A stretch of 64,000 nt of DNA from JAFGQU01 sp964483625. GTDB taxonomy: Bacteria > Omnitrophota > Gorgyraeia > Duberdicusellales > 4484-171. Every line of letters starts with the position of its first letter. Position 1 is the first letter of the stretch. The notes under the pieces were generated by a model, which was not told the DNA's origin, ran no database searches, and was given only the letters and a program-made list of their open reading frames with translations. A program made the translations under genes and the position numbers. This document shows positions 27,001-34,219 of the stretch, piece after piece. The stretch lies in the NCBI GenBank assembly GCA_964483625.1, contig CAZABB010000002.1, positions 1-64,000 of the forward strand. The letters run 5' to 3'.

Positions 27001-30000
27001 TCTACATTTTCCTTTATCCGGACGGCACGTGATTTCTGTTCGGCGAACGCCAGCGTCAATTCCCCGGCAATGTCCTCTATTTCATCATGGGCCGTCTGAT
27101 ACATCCGTTCCGCCACCCGGCAATATGCCGCGATAACATCCTCAATAAGCCGTATTGCTTCACGATAGCCCGGGGTATTGACCCCGGGGAGCCAGTATAC
27201 CGGACTGCTCCCTCTCAATATGCCCTGCTGTTCTTCACTCAGTGCTCTATTCACGATGGCAGCGAACGCTTCCCCGGCATCATTATCACGCCACCGCGCC
27301 AGCAACCCGCTGTCGTCGCACAGCGGCCGGAGCGCGTCTATCCGCGCGGCATCGACGGCTTTCGCCGCCTCTTCCTGGATGTCTGCGATTGCCCTGCGGT
27401 ATTCGGGGATAAGGGCGAGCGCCGCTTCGATGATGGAGTCGATTCCGCCGAGTATATCAATGTACATTTCAGCGTAAGAAGTACGGGCGGTTAACGCATC
27501 ATTGACTTCACCGGTAATATGGGCGGGAATAGACGCAACCCAATCAGTACCGGCATCCTCGGTGGCTTCCATCCGGTCATGCAGAATGATTAAAGCTTCG
27601 ATGAATTCCGCGGTGGGATCATCACACATAATCGCCTGAGCCCGGCCGCGGCCGATTCTTTTTACCGTACATAAGTCTTTCAACGAAACAGCGGTGATTT
27701 CTCCCGAAGCAATACCGGTAATGATTCCGCGGGCAATCCGCAGCAGGCTTGATTCACTGGCAAAGTCCGAAAGCGGAGACAGCCTGGCGGCCAGTTCTCT
27801 CGCCAGCGCTTTTTCGCTTTTAGAGTCCATTTCCAATCCCAACGCGGAAGCCGGAGTCATTGTTTCCATCGCCATCTCCGCCGCAGAAGCAAGCGCCTGT
27901 TCGGCAATCGTGCCGTCCTGATCGAAATCCTCGTCGGCCAGATAAGGGATACCGTCAAATGTCCCTTTCTCACGGGCAATGAGCGGCTGCTGCACGGCGA
28001 ACGGTTCGCCCTTTCCGGCCATGTGAAAAACCGTATAACGATCGCGGATACGATCCCGCGTCGCCTCATCGGTATCAACATCCACCATATTGTTCCAGAG
28101 GATAAGAGCGACATCCCGCGGCGCTTCGTTCAGATCGGCAATCGCGTCGATATGAGGGATCAGGACGATTTCACCCGGATGCCAGATGAGTTTTTCTGCG
28201 TCGGTATAGAGCAGAGAAAGACGACCGGAAAGTTTTTCCAGTCTCTGACTGGCCTGTCTCTGTGAAATTCTCTGTTCCTGAGCATAACGGGAAACGAATT
28301 TGCTATCGCTGAGTGTGTCACGCATTTTGGATAAAGGCTGATTTTGATAGAAAAGACCGGAAAGGATCTGTGATCTCTGCGCCATCGCGACAACCTCGGT
28401 GAGGCGGCGCAGGTCTAAGGCGATGAACCGGACGTGAGCCGGTAACGCCTGAGCCAGAGGCGTACGGAAATATGCGGTAAGGCCGTTATCCTCGCTGATC
28501 AGCGAATCAACCATCCGGCGCCGTCCTTGCGCCCATTCCGGTAATAACGCCAGAGGGAATTTGGCAACGGCTTTCGAACTCATATCGGCCTCCATTTCGA
28601 ACACCAGATTATCGAAGAGATCCAGGGCGCGTTCATATTCCTGCTGAGAAAGGATTCCCGGCAATACCAGCGGAGCGTAGAGCTCAAGGACTTCCGAAGC
28701 CCTGTTGGCTAAATTCTCCTGTTCTTCGTCGGTCAACGTAACCGGAGGAGGACGGCGGAAGCGACGCCAAATCCAGTCGACAATCCGGGGAAGCACGCTA
28801 TGAATCCAGGGTGTAATTTCACCGTCACTCGCGGCGGCGTCGGATAAAGCAAGAATGTGCCGCAGCTGTACGGTCGAGGGCTGACGATAGAGAAAATTAA
28901 GACCGAACGTCTTTATTCCTGCCAGGCCGATCATGATCTTCGTCCCCAGAGGAGTAGTGGTCCGGCCGGGACGAAGCGCTAATGCCTGACGAGTTCTGCG
29001 TTCTTTCTCGTCGGCAAAATCGCGTAAACGAACCTGGGCCGCGGTAAGACGCGATATTTCCCGATACAGGCGGGGATGGGAAGACGCGTCCATTTCCCGA
29101 GTGATATACTCACCAAGACTGAACGGCATAAAACGTAATTCAGGCAGTAAAGATTCATCCAGAGTAACGTTCTCCCTGCCGAATTCCTGAAATACTTTCC
29201 CTACGGCGATCAATCGATCGATACCGTAATGATCCGGGTTGCGTAAACGGATAATACCTGACTCGATAAGTGCCAGCACTATATGATAGGCATCTTCTAA
29301 GGAAAGTGTTTCATCGTATACGATCGCCGCGGCTTCATCCTGATTCGCCGGAGTAAATTCGTATACACCCAGCGCGGCTCTCTCCTGGTCATCCAATTCG
29401 GTCAGCCGCGTGACTTGGTCCCACAGTTTCTTTCCGGCGGAGGTAAGCCTATCTTCGCTGATGTATCCCCGGTTCACCATATCCTCATACCATGATTCAG
29501 TCTCATTGACGCATTCGGGGACATCGCTGTCGGTCCGGGAAGAAGCGTCGACATCCCATTTGATCCCTTCTTCCCATTCTTTCATCGCCTGAGCGATCTC
29601 CAGCGGTGAAGCGTCCCGGCGGACACTGGCCAGCCGGACGACGTTCTGCTGATTGGCTTCGATGAGAAGACGGTTACATACCTGAAGGATAAGGCGGCGC
29701 ACTTCGGCCGCGTCGCCTTCGGCCTTGGCTTTCTCGATCGCTTCGGCTTCATCGTTACGGATTCGCCAATCGGCTAACGAAATACTTACCGCGGCCCGGC
29801 CGTCGATACGGCGCTGTGTCGCGACGACTGCCCCGGCGGGAGTATAGTTCCATCTTCCTCTCATCTGGACAATAGAAGGCATAATCAACGGATTGGCGGC
29901 GATAATCAACCCTTTGGCTTCGGCGACAATCCGTTCAAATTCAGCAAGGTTGATCCGCGCGCCGATATTGGAGGCTTCGTATAACCCTAACGCGAACACT

Positions 30001-33000
30001 ACCAGACGGTCGCATTCTTCACCCATCGCCCGGGCCCGCTGAATTTCAGCGATGGCTTCTTTTATAGTATCGAAAGAAATCTTCTCGCCGTCGGCGTAAA
30101 GGAACCGATACCCTCTGCCTGTCAGCCGATCCTGAGCTAATTGATACGCTCCTTCCAGATGTTCGGCGCTGTTTCCGGTAATCACGACCACATCCGGCTG
30201 CTGGCCATCCTGATCAAGGTAGGCATCTTCTTCCTTTTTTCCGATCATTCTCTCACTGAGAGCGAAAAGCGCTTCCGCCGGCATATCCAAAGCATCGAAC
30301 ATCCAATCCGAGGTATCGGTATCGACAAACTCCAATTCTTGTAAAATGTCCTGAGTGGGATCCCGGTCGAAAATGTGCAGTTCGGCGCCTAAAAGCTGGG
30401 TAAATACGTTCTCAAATCCCGCGGGGCTGGCGGTAAGCAGGATATATCCGGCCGAATCGGCCAGCGAATCCCCATAACTGACCGGATCATCGGTCTTGCT
30501 CAATAAGGCATTCAGCCATACTCCCGGCCGGGTATAATGCCGGATGGCGATCATAACACCCCGGGCGTTCATCGGCCGGCCGTCCACTTCCTGGGTAGCA
30601 AACTGCGTCCGTTCCTGAGCAAATCCGGTTTCGGGGTTTTTGGTGTGATATCCAATAATATTGCCCTGACGGTCGTATTCCAGGCCGTAAAACTGAGCGC
30701 CTTTATGACCGGTGACGAAGGTATACGCCGCGCCGCTGATGAATTCCCGCAGTTGCGCGGGAGTATATTCGTTCAGGAATCCGGCTATGGCACGCAATTC
30801 TTCTTCGGTGTAGTCATGATCTTCGTCCTGGGGATTATTTCCGGCGGCATAGTAGGCGTCAATAATCTCCTGAAGTCTCTCCAGGTCTTCGCTTGCTTCC
30901 TGGAGATTACGGATAATGGAGGTTTCTCTCAGGGGAATAAACTGAGCTTCATCGGACGCGTCACCTTTGTGTTCGATGACCGAACGTAATTTATTGGCCT
31001 CTTTTACCTCTTCGTGACTGAGCCAGTAAATCGCCATATGAGCCGCTCTCTCTAAAGAATACCGGGCTTTTTTATCGGCGGATAAACTATTCCAGTTGAT
31101 TTGTCCGGTTCCGAACACCAGATTCGGCGCGGCGATTCCCACCTGAGGTTCGTCTCCGGCAACGAATACGCCTCTTAACTGGTTGTTCGATTTCAGACTT
31201 TCGAACCCGTGAATATCGGTAATATTGATAGAACCGGGACGGACGATGACCGGAACGGTACTCATCTGTTCGCCGGTAATGATATTGCGTTCGATGCCGT
31301 AAAACGCCGGATTCCGGCTCAATCCCTCTAAATGGTTTTTCTGGGACGTAACGAACAAAAACGGCTGATCGGCATACCGTTCAGCGGCGATGCGTAACGC
31401 CAGCAAACTGATCTCCGTCTTCCCCGCGGCGAAATTCGCTCCGAAGACGACGCGGGGTGTTGAATGCTGGTGTTTGAAGGCGTCGATATAGCTCAGCTCA
31501 AACGCCATCAGAGCCAGCTGAAGCGGGTCGTGTTCCCACGCGGCAACGCGGGGTGAGATATGCTGACGCAGAAAATCCTGCGCCCGAGATCTCTCGATAC
31601 TGGCAACGGCGATAACCCGCCAGGGTTCCATGTCGTTCAAATGTTCAGGCAGAGATACCGCGCCGATATCATCCTGATTCTGTAAATATTCTATAACTTC
31701 AACGAGTCGTTCACCAATACGCTTGGCTTCCTCCACGGTAGAGATGGCGGGAACAGGCTGGGTGGGATCATTGACGGAACGGGTAGACTGATATTCCGGC
31801 GGAGCGTTGGCCACAATGCTTGTTCCTACTCCGTTTGCCTGAGGACGAAAATATCTTTCTTCCGACTGCGGTAACCATATGTCATGTGGTTTATTATCCG
31901 CATCAGTAAACCGTACCTGAAAATATCCGTTGACCGTATTACCGGTAAGCAAGCCGGTACGATATACATGGTTGTATCGGGTAAGAGCAATCGGCATCGC
32001 GAACCCGTGCATGACCGATAAAGCCGGGCCGACATATCCGGTAACCGGCTGAGCCGCGGCATCGCCTTCGGCTACAACCGTTACGTGCCAGCGTCCCGGT
32101 CTCTCTTGGTAGGCATACATCTCGGCAAACTCATTGCTGACAGGAATTTTACCGTCGTTTACCGCCTGGGCAACGGCGGCACAATCAACGACATATTCTC
32201 CTTCGTCTTCTCTTCCCGAAAAGCCGCGGAAGACGTCATTCACTCTTTGCGGATCACGAGTAACGACATTCGCCGCGCAATAAAAACAGTTATCCTCAGC
32301 CGCCGGGGTACGGCCGTTCCCGTCGGCGCCGACGACACCGGTGAAGTCACCGGTACCAATGACATCCTGTAACTTACGGGAACCCTGCGGCGGTTCGGAT
32401 ACAACCACCGAAGCCCCGGCATTGATACCGGCCAAGGCGTCTCCCATTTCATTAACACTCTTGCCGCTCTCATAAAGAAGCGCGTACCGGTTAAAATCAG
32501 CGTGCCAGCGGTCACCTTCTTTCACGGGGAAATACCGGTTATCCCTGCCCGGCCCTTCTACGATAAGCCAGTCACCTTCACTCATATTCCCCGTGCGGCT
32601 TAATACATCGACCTGCTCATCTATCTTCAGGTCGGTAAAATTATCTAATCCCGACTCAATGCGGCGGGCTTCTTCGGCGGTAATGGAACTGACCGGAGAA
32701 AGCTCAAGACGTACGTTCCCGTAGAAAAATCCCTTATGTTCGGTCCGGGCCGCCGGTCGAGACTGAGCTGCCCGGCTACGAACGAGATTGGTGAACGCAT
32801 TGGCGATCATATCGTACGCTGTTTCGCCCCGGCCGGTATTGCGGTAGGCCTGAGTCGCCTGAAGCAAATTGACCATGACCGCGTCATGGTGGGGAGTAAC
32901 GTACCGGCCGCGGAAATTATCGAACCCTTCCTGAGGAACTTCCCATAACGCCTGGAACCAGGCCCGGCGTTTGGGATCGCTGGGCGGAACGATAACCGGA

Positions 33001-34219
33001 CCCCAGACATCCTCGGCACCTGCTTTCCTCTGGAACGTGAATAAGTTCAACAATAAGACCCCGGTCAGCATTTCCCGGACATATTCTTCGACGATGAAGT
33101 CCTGCGCCCTCATGAATCCGGCTCCAAATATATTCTTCCGGGAGGTCGAGATGATCACATCACCCATCTGGCGGGAAATGAAATGCTGAATAACGTTTAG
33201 AAACGGAATATTCATCAATCCCGGATGTACCAACGGCCCTAAGAAATGCATTAACGGCGGAAAAACCAATCCGACCTTGAATCCTTCCCAGGCGTATTGA
33301 CTGGCAAGGAGTGTCATTAACTGCGTATTGGACATATTCATGTACATCGATGCCGGTTCGCCTCTGCCTAACGCTTCCTGCATCAACCGCATCCGCTGAA
33401 GCTCCTGATAGGTCAACCCGCTTCCGATGAGCGTATCGGCGGATATATCGCCCAGCGCCTCCAGCATGGAACGTTCGAAATCTTCCCAGCCGAACATCAC
33501 CGCTAGGGTACGGGCCAGAGGGCTGATTTCCTTACCCGGTTCGGCGTTGAGCAGCTGGTTATACGTCCAGGCCTGAAGGAACGGTGTCGTGGCCATCATC
33601 GTCGTCATCGCCGGCAGAAGATGCAGAACCTGCATGCCCATTCCCCCGAGCATGTATTTGGGATGCAATCCCGTTCCGGTCTCTTTCAGGATTGTTCCGA
33701 TATTGGCGAACCCGGGGCCGAACATACCCAGTAACATTCCGCCGATCAATGAGGCCTTGTAGATCTGATAAAACTCTTCCTTATACGGTTCGGGGATAAA
33801 ATCCTTGCGGGCGGCAAAATCACCACCCCAGGCCCAGAGATACATTCCACTCCAGTAAAAACTCCACAAGCTATGCCGGCCGAAGGTCACCGGAACACTT
33901 TCATCGAGAACCCAGCGCGGGTTAAGAAACGCGTTTTTAATCCCGGCTAATCCGCGGAAGGCGCCGGTCATCGTCACCAGCCCCAGAGCGATGGTAATAA
34001 ACATTCTATCTTCGGCATCTAAGTTCTCCGACCAGGGAGCATAGTTGATCGCCCAGTCTCCTCCGCCGAACGCCGCCGACCAGCCCAGTAAAGCAAGATT
34101 CTTACGATTGAACACCAGCTTGTACCACGGTAAGTCGTCGGCGATATCTTTCTGCGCCCGCCAGAATAACGCGCGCCAGCCTTTGGCGGTGCCGCTTCCG
34201 GCCTTATTTCCTGCCGACA
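1..34219 (-). CDS. Giant multidomain surface protein, C-terminal fragment (continues past left edge)
   Basis: Third part of the giant gene, about 11,400 codons. Codons begin at positions equal to 2 modulo 3. I confirmed this frame independently at the HEFSH, GT2 DDG, HAD FVDD, LysM, GH-A WELGNE and NodB FDD motifs and at the left edge. I checked the repeat-rich stretch 23521-24360, the lines around 25081-25740 and the main junctions triplet by triplet and saw no stop. Domains in protein order: membrane helices, SecA/helicase-like ATPase, long helical region, M50 protease, coiled coil, HExxH region, GT2, NodB-like, Ig-GH9-like, HAD half domain, membrane helices, Thr/Pro linker, LysM x2, beta modules, beta-propeller, GH-A, two (alpha/alpha) barrels, and a region with GDxLGR motifs ending in a helix at about 50-150. 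The protein appears to be membrane-bound with large exported enzymatic parts. It is incomplete: no stop codon is in the window. Confidence 0.85.
40..2510 (-). other. Beta-rich region with repeated GDxLGR motifs and a final membrane helix
   Basis: Motifs MDTLGRVTMMVSLD (about 2310), GDKLGRVLLIDRSG (about 1900), GDPLGRPTVVKLRE (about 1255) and GDALGRHIAREVG (about 960) recur in beta-rich sequence with many Tyr and Trp, so this is probably a set of related modules. At about 145-50 a hydrophobic segment LYVTVLVSFGSNLLIVLVFL begins a membrane helix that continues with FVISALIGLGYLYPF. Sequence beyond is basic (RKKAMLRR), so the chain may re-enter the cytoplasm at the window edge. Confidence 0.6.
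2520..2858 (-). other. Thr/Pro-rich linker before the last visible domain
   Basis: TVTPTPIVNITSTLTPTLTP and a Pro/Glu-rich continuation (PSRPTPEVIPSPAAESPQEY). Same spacer type as at 5480-5860. Confidence 0.7.
2859..4010 (-). repeat. (alpha/alpha)-barrel glycosidase-like module, copy 2
   Basis: Second copy of the module at 4323-5474. Between the copies (4011-4322) lies a linker (SLWDNVAGLFTAAWRSEYNL and a Ser/Thr-rich part) not present in the same form elsewhere. Near-identity implies a very recent duplication, gene conversion, or an assembly error. Each copy starts at the Y-E-F-V line and ends at RLGYNPFALGGGK. Confidence 0.85.
4323..5474 (-). repeat. (alpha/alpha)-barrel glycosidase-like module, copy 1
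   Basis: Encodes YEFVRWLRHVYNGDTGIFAS, TYFASTYDQSVIAMLMTTFF, NGELLWLGIAMAQYTHATGD, GLEWSATEHNLDASSYFEMM and TFSGEWSSQGTAAYLYLTMA. The recurring helix-loop pattern, with conserved Asp/Glu in loops, fits an (alpha/alpha)6 glycoside hydrolase-like or epimerase-like fold. It is almost base-for-base the same as 2859-4010; I saw one difference (A at 4329, G at 2865) inside the aligned block. Offset is 1,464 bp, an exact multiple of three. Confidence 0.85.
5480..5860 (-). other. Thr/Pro-rich linkers either side of a short hydrophobic patch
   Basis: SPTRAPPTPTATDMPS and TPTPTATPVVSITSPLTPTL stretches connect the GH-A domain to the first (alpha/alpha) module. Hydroxyl- and Pro-rich, extended, exported spacer. 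Confidence 0.75.
5890..6930 (-). other. Clan GH-A (TIM-barrel) glycoside hydrolase domain
   Basis: WVFNAEAVDEDVLAEFSENG, then MRTYYPPTPDMLAMFAKYNI (barrel strand), IWVIVGFPWFDD, VMWELGNEYNYTAQQ with the likely acid/base Glu of the NE motif (about 6550), VDVWGINIYNWDDP (strand 6), and KPIYISETGTDAYN with the likely nucleophile Glu (about 6210). The two Glu lie on strands 4 and 7 as in GH2, GH5 and GH17 relatives. Both catalytic residues are present, so it is probably active on a beta-glycan. Exact family uncertain. Confidence 0.75.
7290..8210 (-). other. YVTN/NHL-type beta-propeller domain
   Basis: Repeated blades: NPSGVAVRGEEVIVANRAND, EPTDVAVLDDGTVAVTNAGN, RPLAVTLAGEYFAGINERDN and EPVDIVTLDKENIAVASLGD, each followed by (N)SLxVLDxxTG. 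This is the NHL/YVTN signature of a 40-residue four-stranded blade. Probably an extracellular interaction platform. Confidence 0.85.
8600..12200 (-). repeat. About four tandem beta-rich modules of roughly 265 residues
   Basis: Each module contains a YVYNS...W start, a G(I/L/V)NxxG(Y/D)VF strand, a W-x-V/I-R-x-x-x-G-x-L line, (Y/H)xxF-x-E-x-x-P, RYDVTP-like and L-x-x-Y-P-x-(V/I)D-T-x-I-x-L-P signatures. RYDV-type anchors lie near 9670, 10460 and 11235, a spacing of about 780 nt. The modules are diverged at DNA level, so this is an old duplication. They are probably adhesive or spacing modules; family not recognised. Confidence 0.65.
12200..13150 (-). other. Exported domain of unknown family after the LysM pair
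   Basis: Begins TFVYYGYVARDPKELPVPPS and includes RHTLHNQMKETGRMDIDYER, then mixed alpha/beta sequence with many aromatic residues. No catalytic motif is recognised. Confidence 0.4.
13288..13674 (-). other. Two LysM domains in the giant protein
   Basis: LysM 1 (13674-13520): YTVRSGDTLSSIAQEHLGNS, ending VIYVGQIILIP. LysM 2 (13442-13288): YVIQANDTLSSLAREYLGSA, ending MIYAGQVILLP. Both have the full YxVxxGDTLxxIA start, W-xx-I-Y-x-x-N middle and G-Q-x-I/V-x-I/L-P end. LysM binds GlcNAc-containing glycans such as peptidoglycan or chitin, so this anchors the chain to the wall or to an amino-sugar polymer. Confidence 0.95.
13700..14120 (-). other. Thr/Pro/Ser-rich linker
   Basis: TSTGTKTPLPTSTATPTVTS and following TSTPTSTPTASSTVTST repeats form an extended, presumably glycosylatable spacer between the membrane block and the LysM domains. 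Such TPT linkers are typical of exported modular carbohydrate-active proteins. On the plus strand the same DNA gives a false GVGVEVEV repeat. Confidence 0.8.
16236..16312. repeat. Interspersed hairpin repeat, copy A
   Basis: GCCGCAGGCATAAATACGG to AACGGACCGCCCCAAGCCAC, with GTCCGTT and AACGGAC forming a stem. A similar copy lies at 24006-24121. The palindrome TCCGCCAAAGGCGGA at 16217-16231 adjoins. In the giant frame it reads GLGRSVTILLERTASVFMPA. Confidence 0.75.
16672..16955. repeat. Long interspersed repeat, copy A (with 45-bp insertion)
   Basis: Matches 25171-25410 closely. Compared with copy B, copy A has 47 nt at 16887-16933 in place of 2 nt, a net gain of 45 nt (15 codons). The insertion begins with the palindrome CCGCCAGAGGCGG. 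In the giant frame both copies read LPKIRSL..., SSPESPVSxVLFM, ASITVIRAGLRRLNNVL and LPLIRGEQ.VAILKAAAALVF. Confidence 0.85.
17430..17720 (-). other. C-terminal half of a HAD-superfamily hydrolase domain
   Basis: CQIGILKPEAESYRTAAVRA (motif III Lys) and QCIFVDDSEPNVLGAQNVGM (motif IV Asp pair, 17606) followed by TGVHFDPDNP are typical of HAD subfamily IA proteins. The first half with the nucleophile DxD is not visible before it: a Lys/Arg-rich loop after a short hydrophobic stretch (VLPLGGMILSMFG) replaces it. It looks like a truncated domain captured into the giant chain, probably inactive. Confidence 0.6.
17860..19780 (-). other. Ig-like (CelD_N) plus GH9-like cellulase domain in the giant protein
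   Basis: An Ig-like strand pattern (about 19200-19560; INRAGIYCVVLEIDG followed by FYKSNMFVVSEN) precedes a helical domain. RIIRGGQPGDYSTPATGSYV begins the barrel, WRRGSNKSRLDKARMLFVVD matches the GH9 GSN helix, LRFVTGYDIYNPHDILFY matches the GH9 VTGxGxxxPxxxHHR segment, and GRAWEINELSFEHQYSAVM matches the C-terminal NExAIDYNA segment that holds the general acid Glu (about 17915). The homologous protein at the right edge confirms the domain limits. The substrate is probably a beta-1,4-glucan, by family. The HHR pair is altered, so specificity may differ. Confidence 0.6.
19800..20470 (-). other. NodB-like polysaccharide deacetylase domain, zinc site partly lost
   Basis: YVIFRFDDMWEKQLEAAEIL matches NodB motif 1 with the Asp pair at about 20420. 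GHQLASHSRTSPDDM corresponds to motif 2, but the usual HSxxH has lost its second His. ATSYASPLFK is a poor motif 3, and TLVLLFHDFDDH fits the C-terminal His motif. It sits directly after the GT2 in the same chain, the arrangement expected of a polymer deacetylase. Because one zinc ligand appears missing it may bind rather than hydrolyse. Confidence 0.65.
21300..22570 (-). other. Processive GT2 glycosyltransferase domain (cellulose/hyaluronan/PNAG synthase type)
   Basis: One or two membrane helices are followed by YYPSVTVVISALNEEKGI (GT-A start), EVIAVDDGSTDST (first Asp motif, 22373), VVIFLDSDSYLQPDS (metal-binding DxD, about 22220), TFGDDRALTNM (acceptor-site motif, about 21915) and FEKQQIRWKKSYF (QxxRW, about 21800). 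Four or five further membrane helices follow. This motif order defines processive, membrane-embedded GT2 synthases that extrude beta-linked polysaccharides. All signature residues are present, so activity is plausible. There is no PilZ domain here; c-di-GMP input seems to act on the mRNA through the riboswitch instead (inference). The product could be cellulose-like, chitin-like or poly-GlcNAc. Confidence 0.85.
22790..23560 (-). other. HExxH-containing region of the giant protein
   Basis: RVTGYHESLHAYRYHL carries an HESLH motif (CAT at 23207) in a helical domain that has other helical segments such as FDDIFETIADLHEELHAEFL before it. HExxH on a helix suggests a zincin-type metallopeptidase, but I cannot identify the third zinc ligand, so enzymatic activity is only a possibility. 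Confidence 0.4.
23586..23627. repeat. Short interspersed repeat, degenerate copy
   Basis: TAATCTCTGTAATCCCCGCT and following ATCACTGTAATC resemble the unit at 23970-24022. Encodes ITVIQRGLQRLN in the giant frame. It lies just downstream of the nested small gene. Confidence 0.7.
23632..23895 (-). CDS. Nested 87-residue small protein with perfect Shine-Dalgarno, bracketed by repeats
   Basis: An ATG at 23895 is preceded by AAAAGGAGGTGCATC. The product of 87 residues (MSPAASLNISHILVSPVEQL...) has regular alternation of hydrophobic and polar residues and five Cys, and ends in KEFCN. It lies in the same relative frame (0 modulo 3) as the other nested small gene and differs from the giant gene frame (2 modulo 3), which is also open throughout (checked triplet by triplet). 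Copies of the same short repeat lie on both sides, at 23586-23627 and 23970-24022, in direct orientation. That looks like the remains of an inserted cassette. Function unknown. In the giant frame this DNA reads as Ser/Thr/Pro/Arg-rich sequence, typical of a shifted frame. Confidence 0.6.
   Translation of the reverse strand: MSPAASLNISHILVSPVEQLIYLSCNDVRGKIYLFCIYAHKQVKTYTGDQWVTLNDGYSGEIISLCDTFLNKRPTFTVNNIAKEFCN
23970..24022. repeat. Short interspersed repeat (ITVIRAGLRRL unit)
   Basis: AATCTCCGTAATCCTGCCCG followed by AATCACTGTAATCGATGCCG. Other copies are at 16791-16843, 25140-25191, 25290-25342 and, degenerate, at 23586-23627. All five are in the same codon phase. Confidence 0.85.
24006..24121. 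repeat. Interspersed hairpin repeat, copy B
   Basis: Like 16236-16312 but with the palindrome TCCGCCAAAGGCGGA (24063-24077) inserted inside, followed by a GAATAC/GTATTC hairpin. It reads in frame in the giant gene (KSAFGGGRSVTTFLGRIASV). Confidence 0.75.
24240..25130 (-). other. Membrane helices plus charged coiled coil in the giant protein
   Basis: Three or four hydrophobic helices (VFIVAGIALFAIVHP, FALSLLLIAAGIIM, FAIVVMIGAIVVVMVLEYLL) are followed by an Arg/Glu-rich coiled coil (KEDKERRVQRRREADERREE) and a further helix. No family is recognised. Confidence 0.55.
25140..25191. repeat. Short interspersed repeat, diverged copy
   Basis: Reads ITVIMKGLQRLTNVLPYIRS in the giant frame; same layout as the unit at 23970-24022. 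Confidence 0.75.
25171..25410. repeat. Long interspersed repeat, copy B
   Basis: Second copy of the repeat at 16672-16955, same orientation and same codon phase, lacking the 45-bp palindromic insertion. It overlaps the short repeat at 25290-25342. Confidence 0.85.
25489..25725 (-). CDS. Nested 78-residue small protein with perfect Shine-Dalgarno
   Basis: An ATG at 25725 is preceded by AGGAGGTGATATACA, a textbook ribosome binding site. The 78-residue product (MREFVDLHITRISSKDNHIH...) is rich in Trp, Tyr and Arg and ends at 25489. It lies in a different frame (codon starts 0 modulo 3) from the giant gene, whose own frame stays open through the same DNA but reads as low-complexity Ser/Thr/Arg-rich sequence here. 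No family is recognised. It shows a loose residue pattern in common with the other nested small protein (IxxI, hydrophobic strand, YxF, W, C-terminal F-L). It may be a mobile small-gene cassette tolerated because it keeps the host frame open (inference). Alternatively it is a chance frame, but the ribosome binding site argues against that. Confidence 0.6.
   Translation of the reverse strand: MREFVDLHITRISSKDNHIHLWATRSGWKYQYRFRVAGDSVKGRGSSGWWNNLSPQNANIIRSKLNSFLISGGKTINA
26050..26760 (-). other. M50 site-2 protease domain (SpoIVFB-like) in the giant protein
   Basis: After an IPVRLNWSLPVLILAVLAGL helix comes FVLAHEFSHIIVARRYGID with the zinc motif HEFSH at 26627-26613. About 105 residues later NLIPAFPMDGGRILRALL at about 26310-26270 supplies the conserved Asp of the (N)PxPxxDGGR motif. 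Spacing, hydrophobic helices and the GGVAHLD strand match M50 intramembrane metalloproteases of the SpoIVFB type. All catalytic residues are present. Such proteases normally stand alone or carry CBS domains. Here the domain is embedded in the middle of a giant protein, suggesting intramembrane self-cleavage or signalling (inference). Confidence 0.85.
27060..29780 (-). other. Long soluble helical region of unknown function
   Basis: Continuous charged, Ala/Leu/Glu-rich sequence predicted by eye to be mainly helical, between the ATPase-like domain and the M50 protease. It has no motif that I recognise. It ends in an acidic/Lys-rich linker at about 26820-27060 (GGEEKKEDVEPAESSAQPKS) before the first M50 helix. 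Confidence 0.5.
29790..31560 (-). other. SecA/SF2-helicase-like ATPase domain in the giant protein
   Basis: VVFGANFAAGKTEISLLALR resembles a Walker A motif (AxxxxGKT) near 31420. VFVAGDEPQVG near 31150 could be the motif II position, and YILLTASPAG resembles motif III. The second half has FALGLYEASNIGARINL, then IVQMRGRWNYTPAGAVVATQ near 29850, which aligns with the QxRGRxxRxGxxG motif VI and the SecA arginine-finger region, followed by SISLADW like the SecA YLSLED. Family knowledge suggests a nucleic-acid helicase or SecA-type translocation motor. Key positions diverge from consensus, so activity is uncertain. Confidence 0.5.

Noticed and set aside
34019..34219. Arg-rich C-terminal tail and stop of the middle fragment
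   Set aside because: Produced by reading through a 10-N placeholder in the wrong frame. Another frame continues with a plausible membrane-protein sequence.
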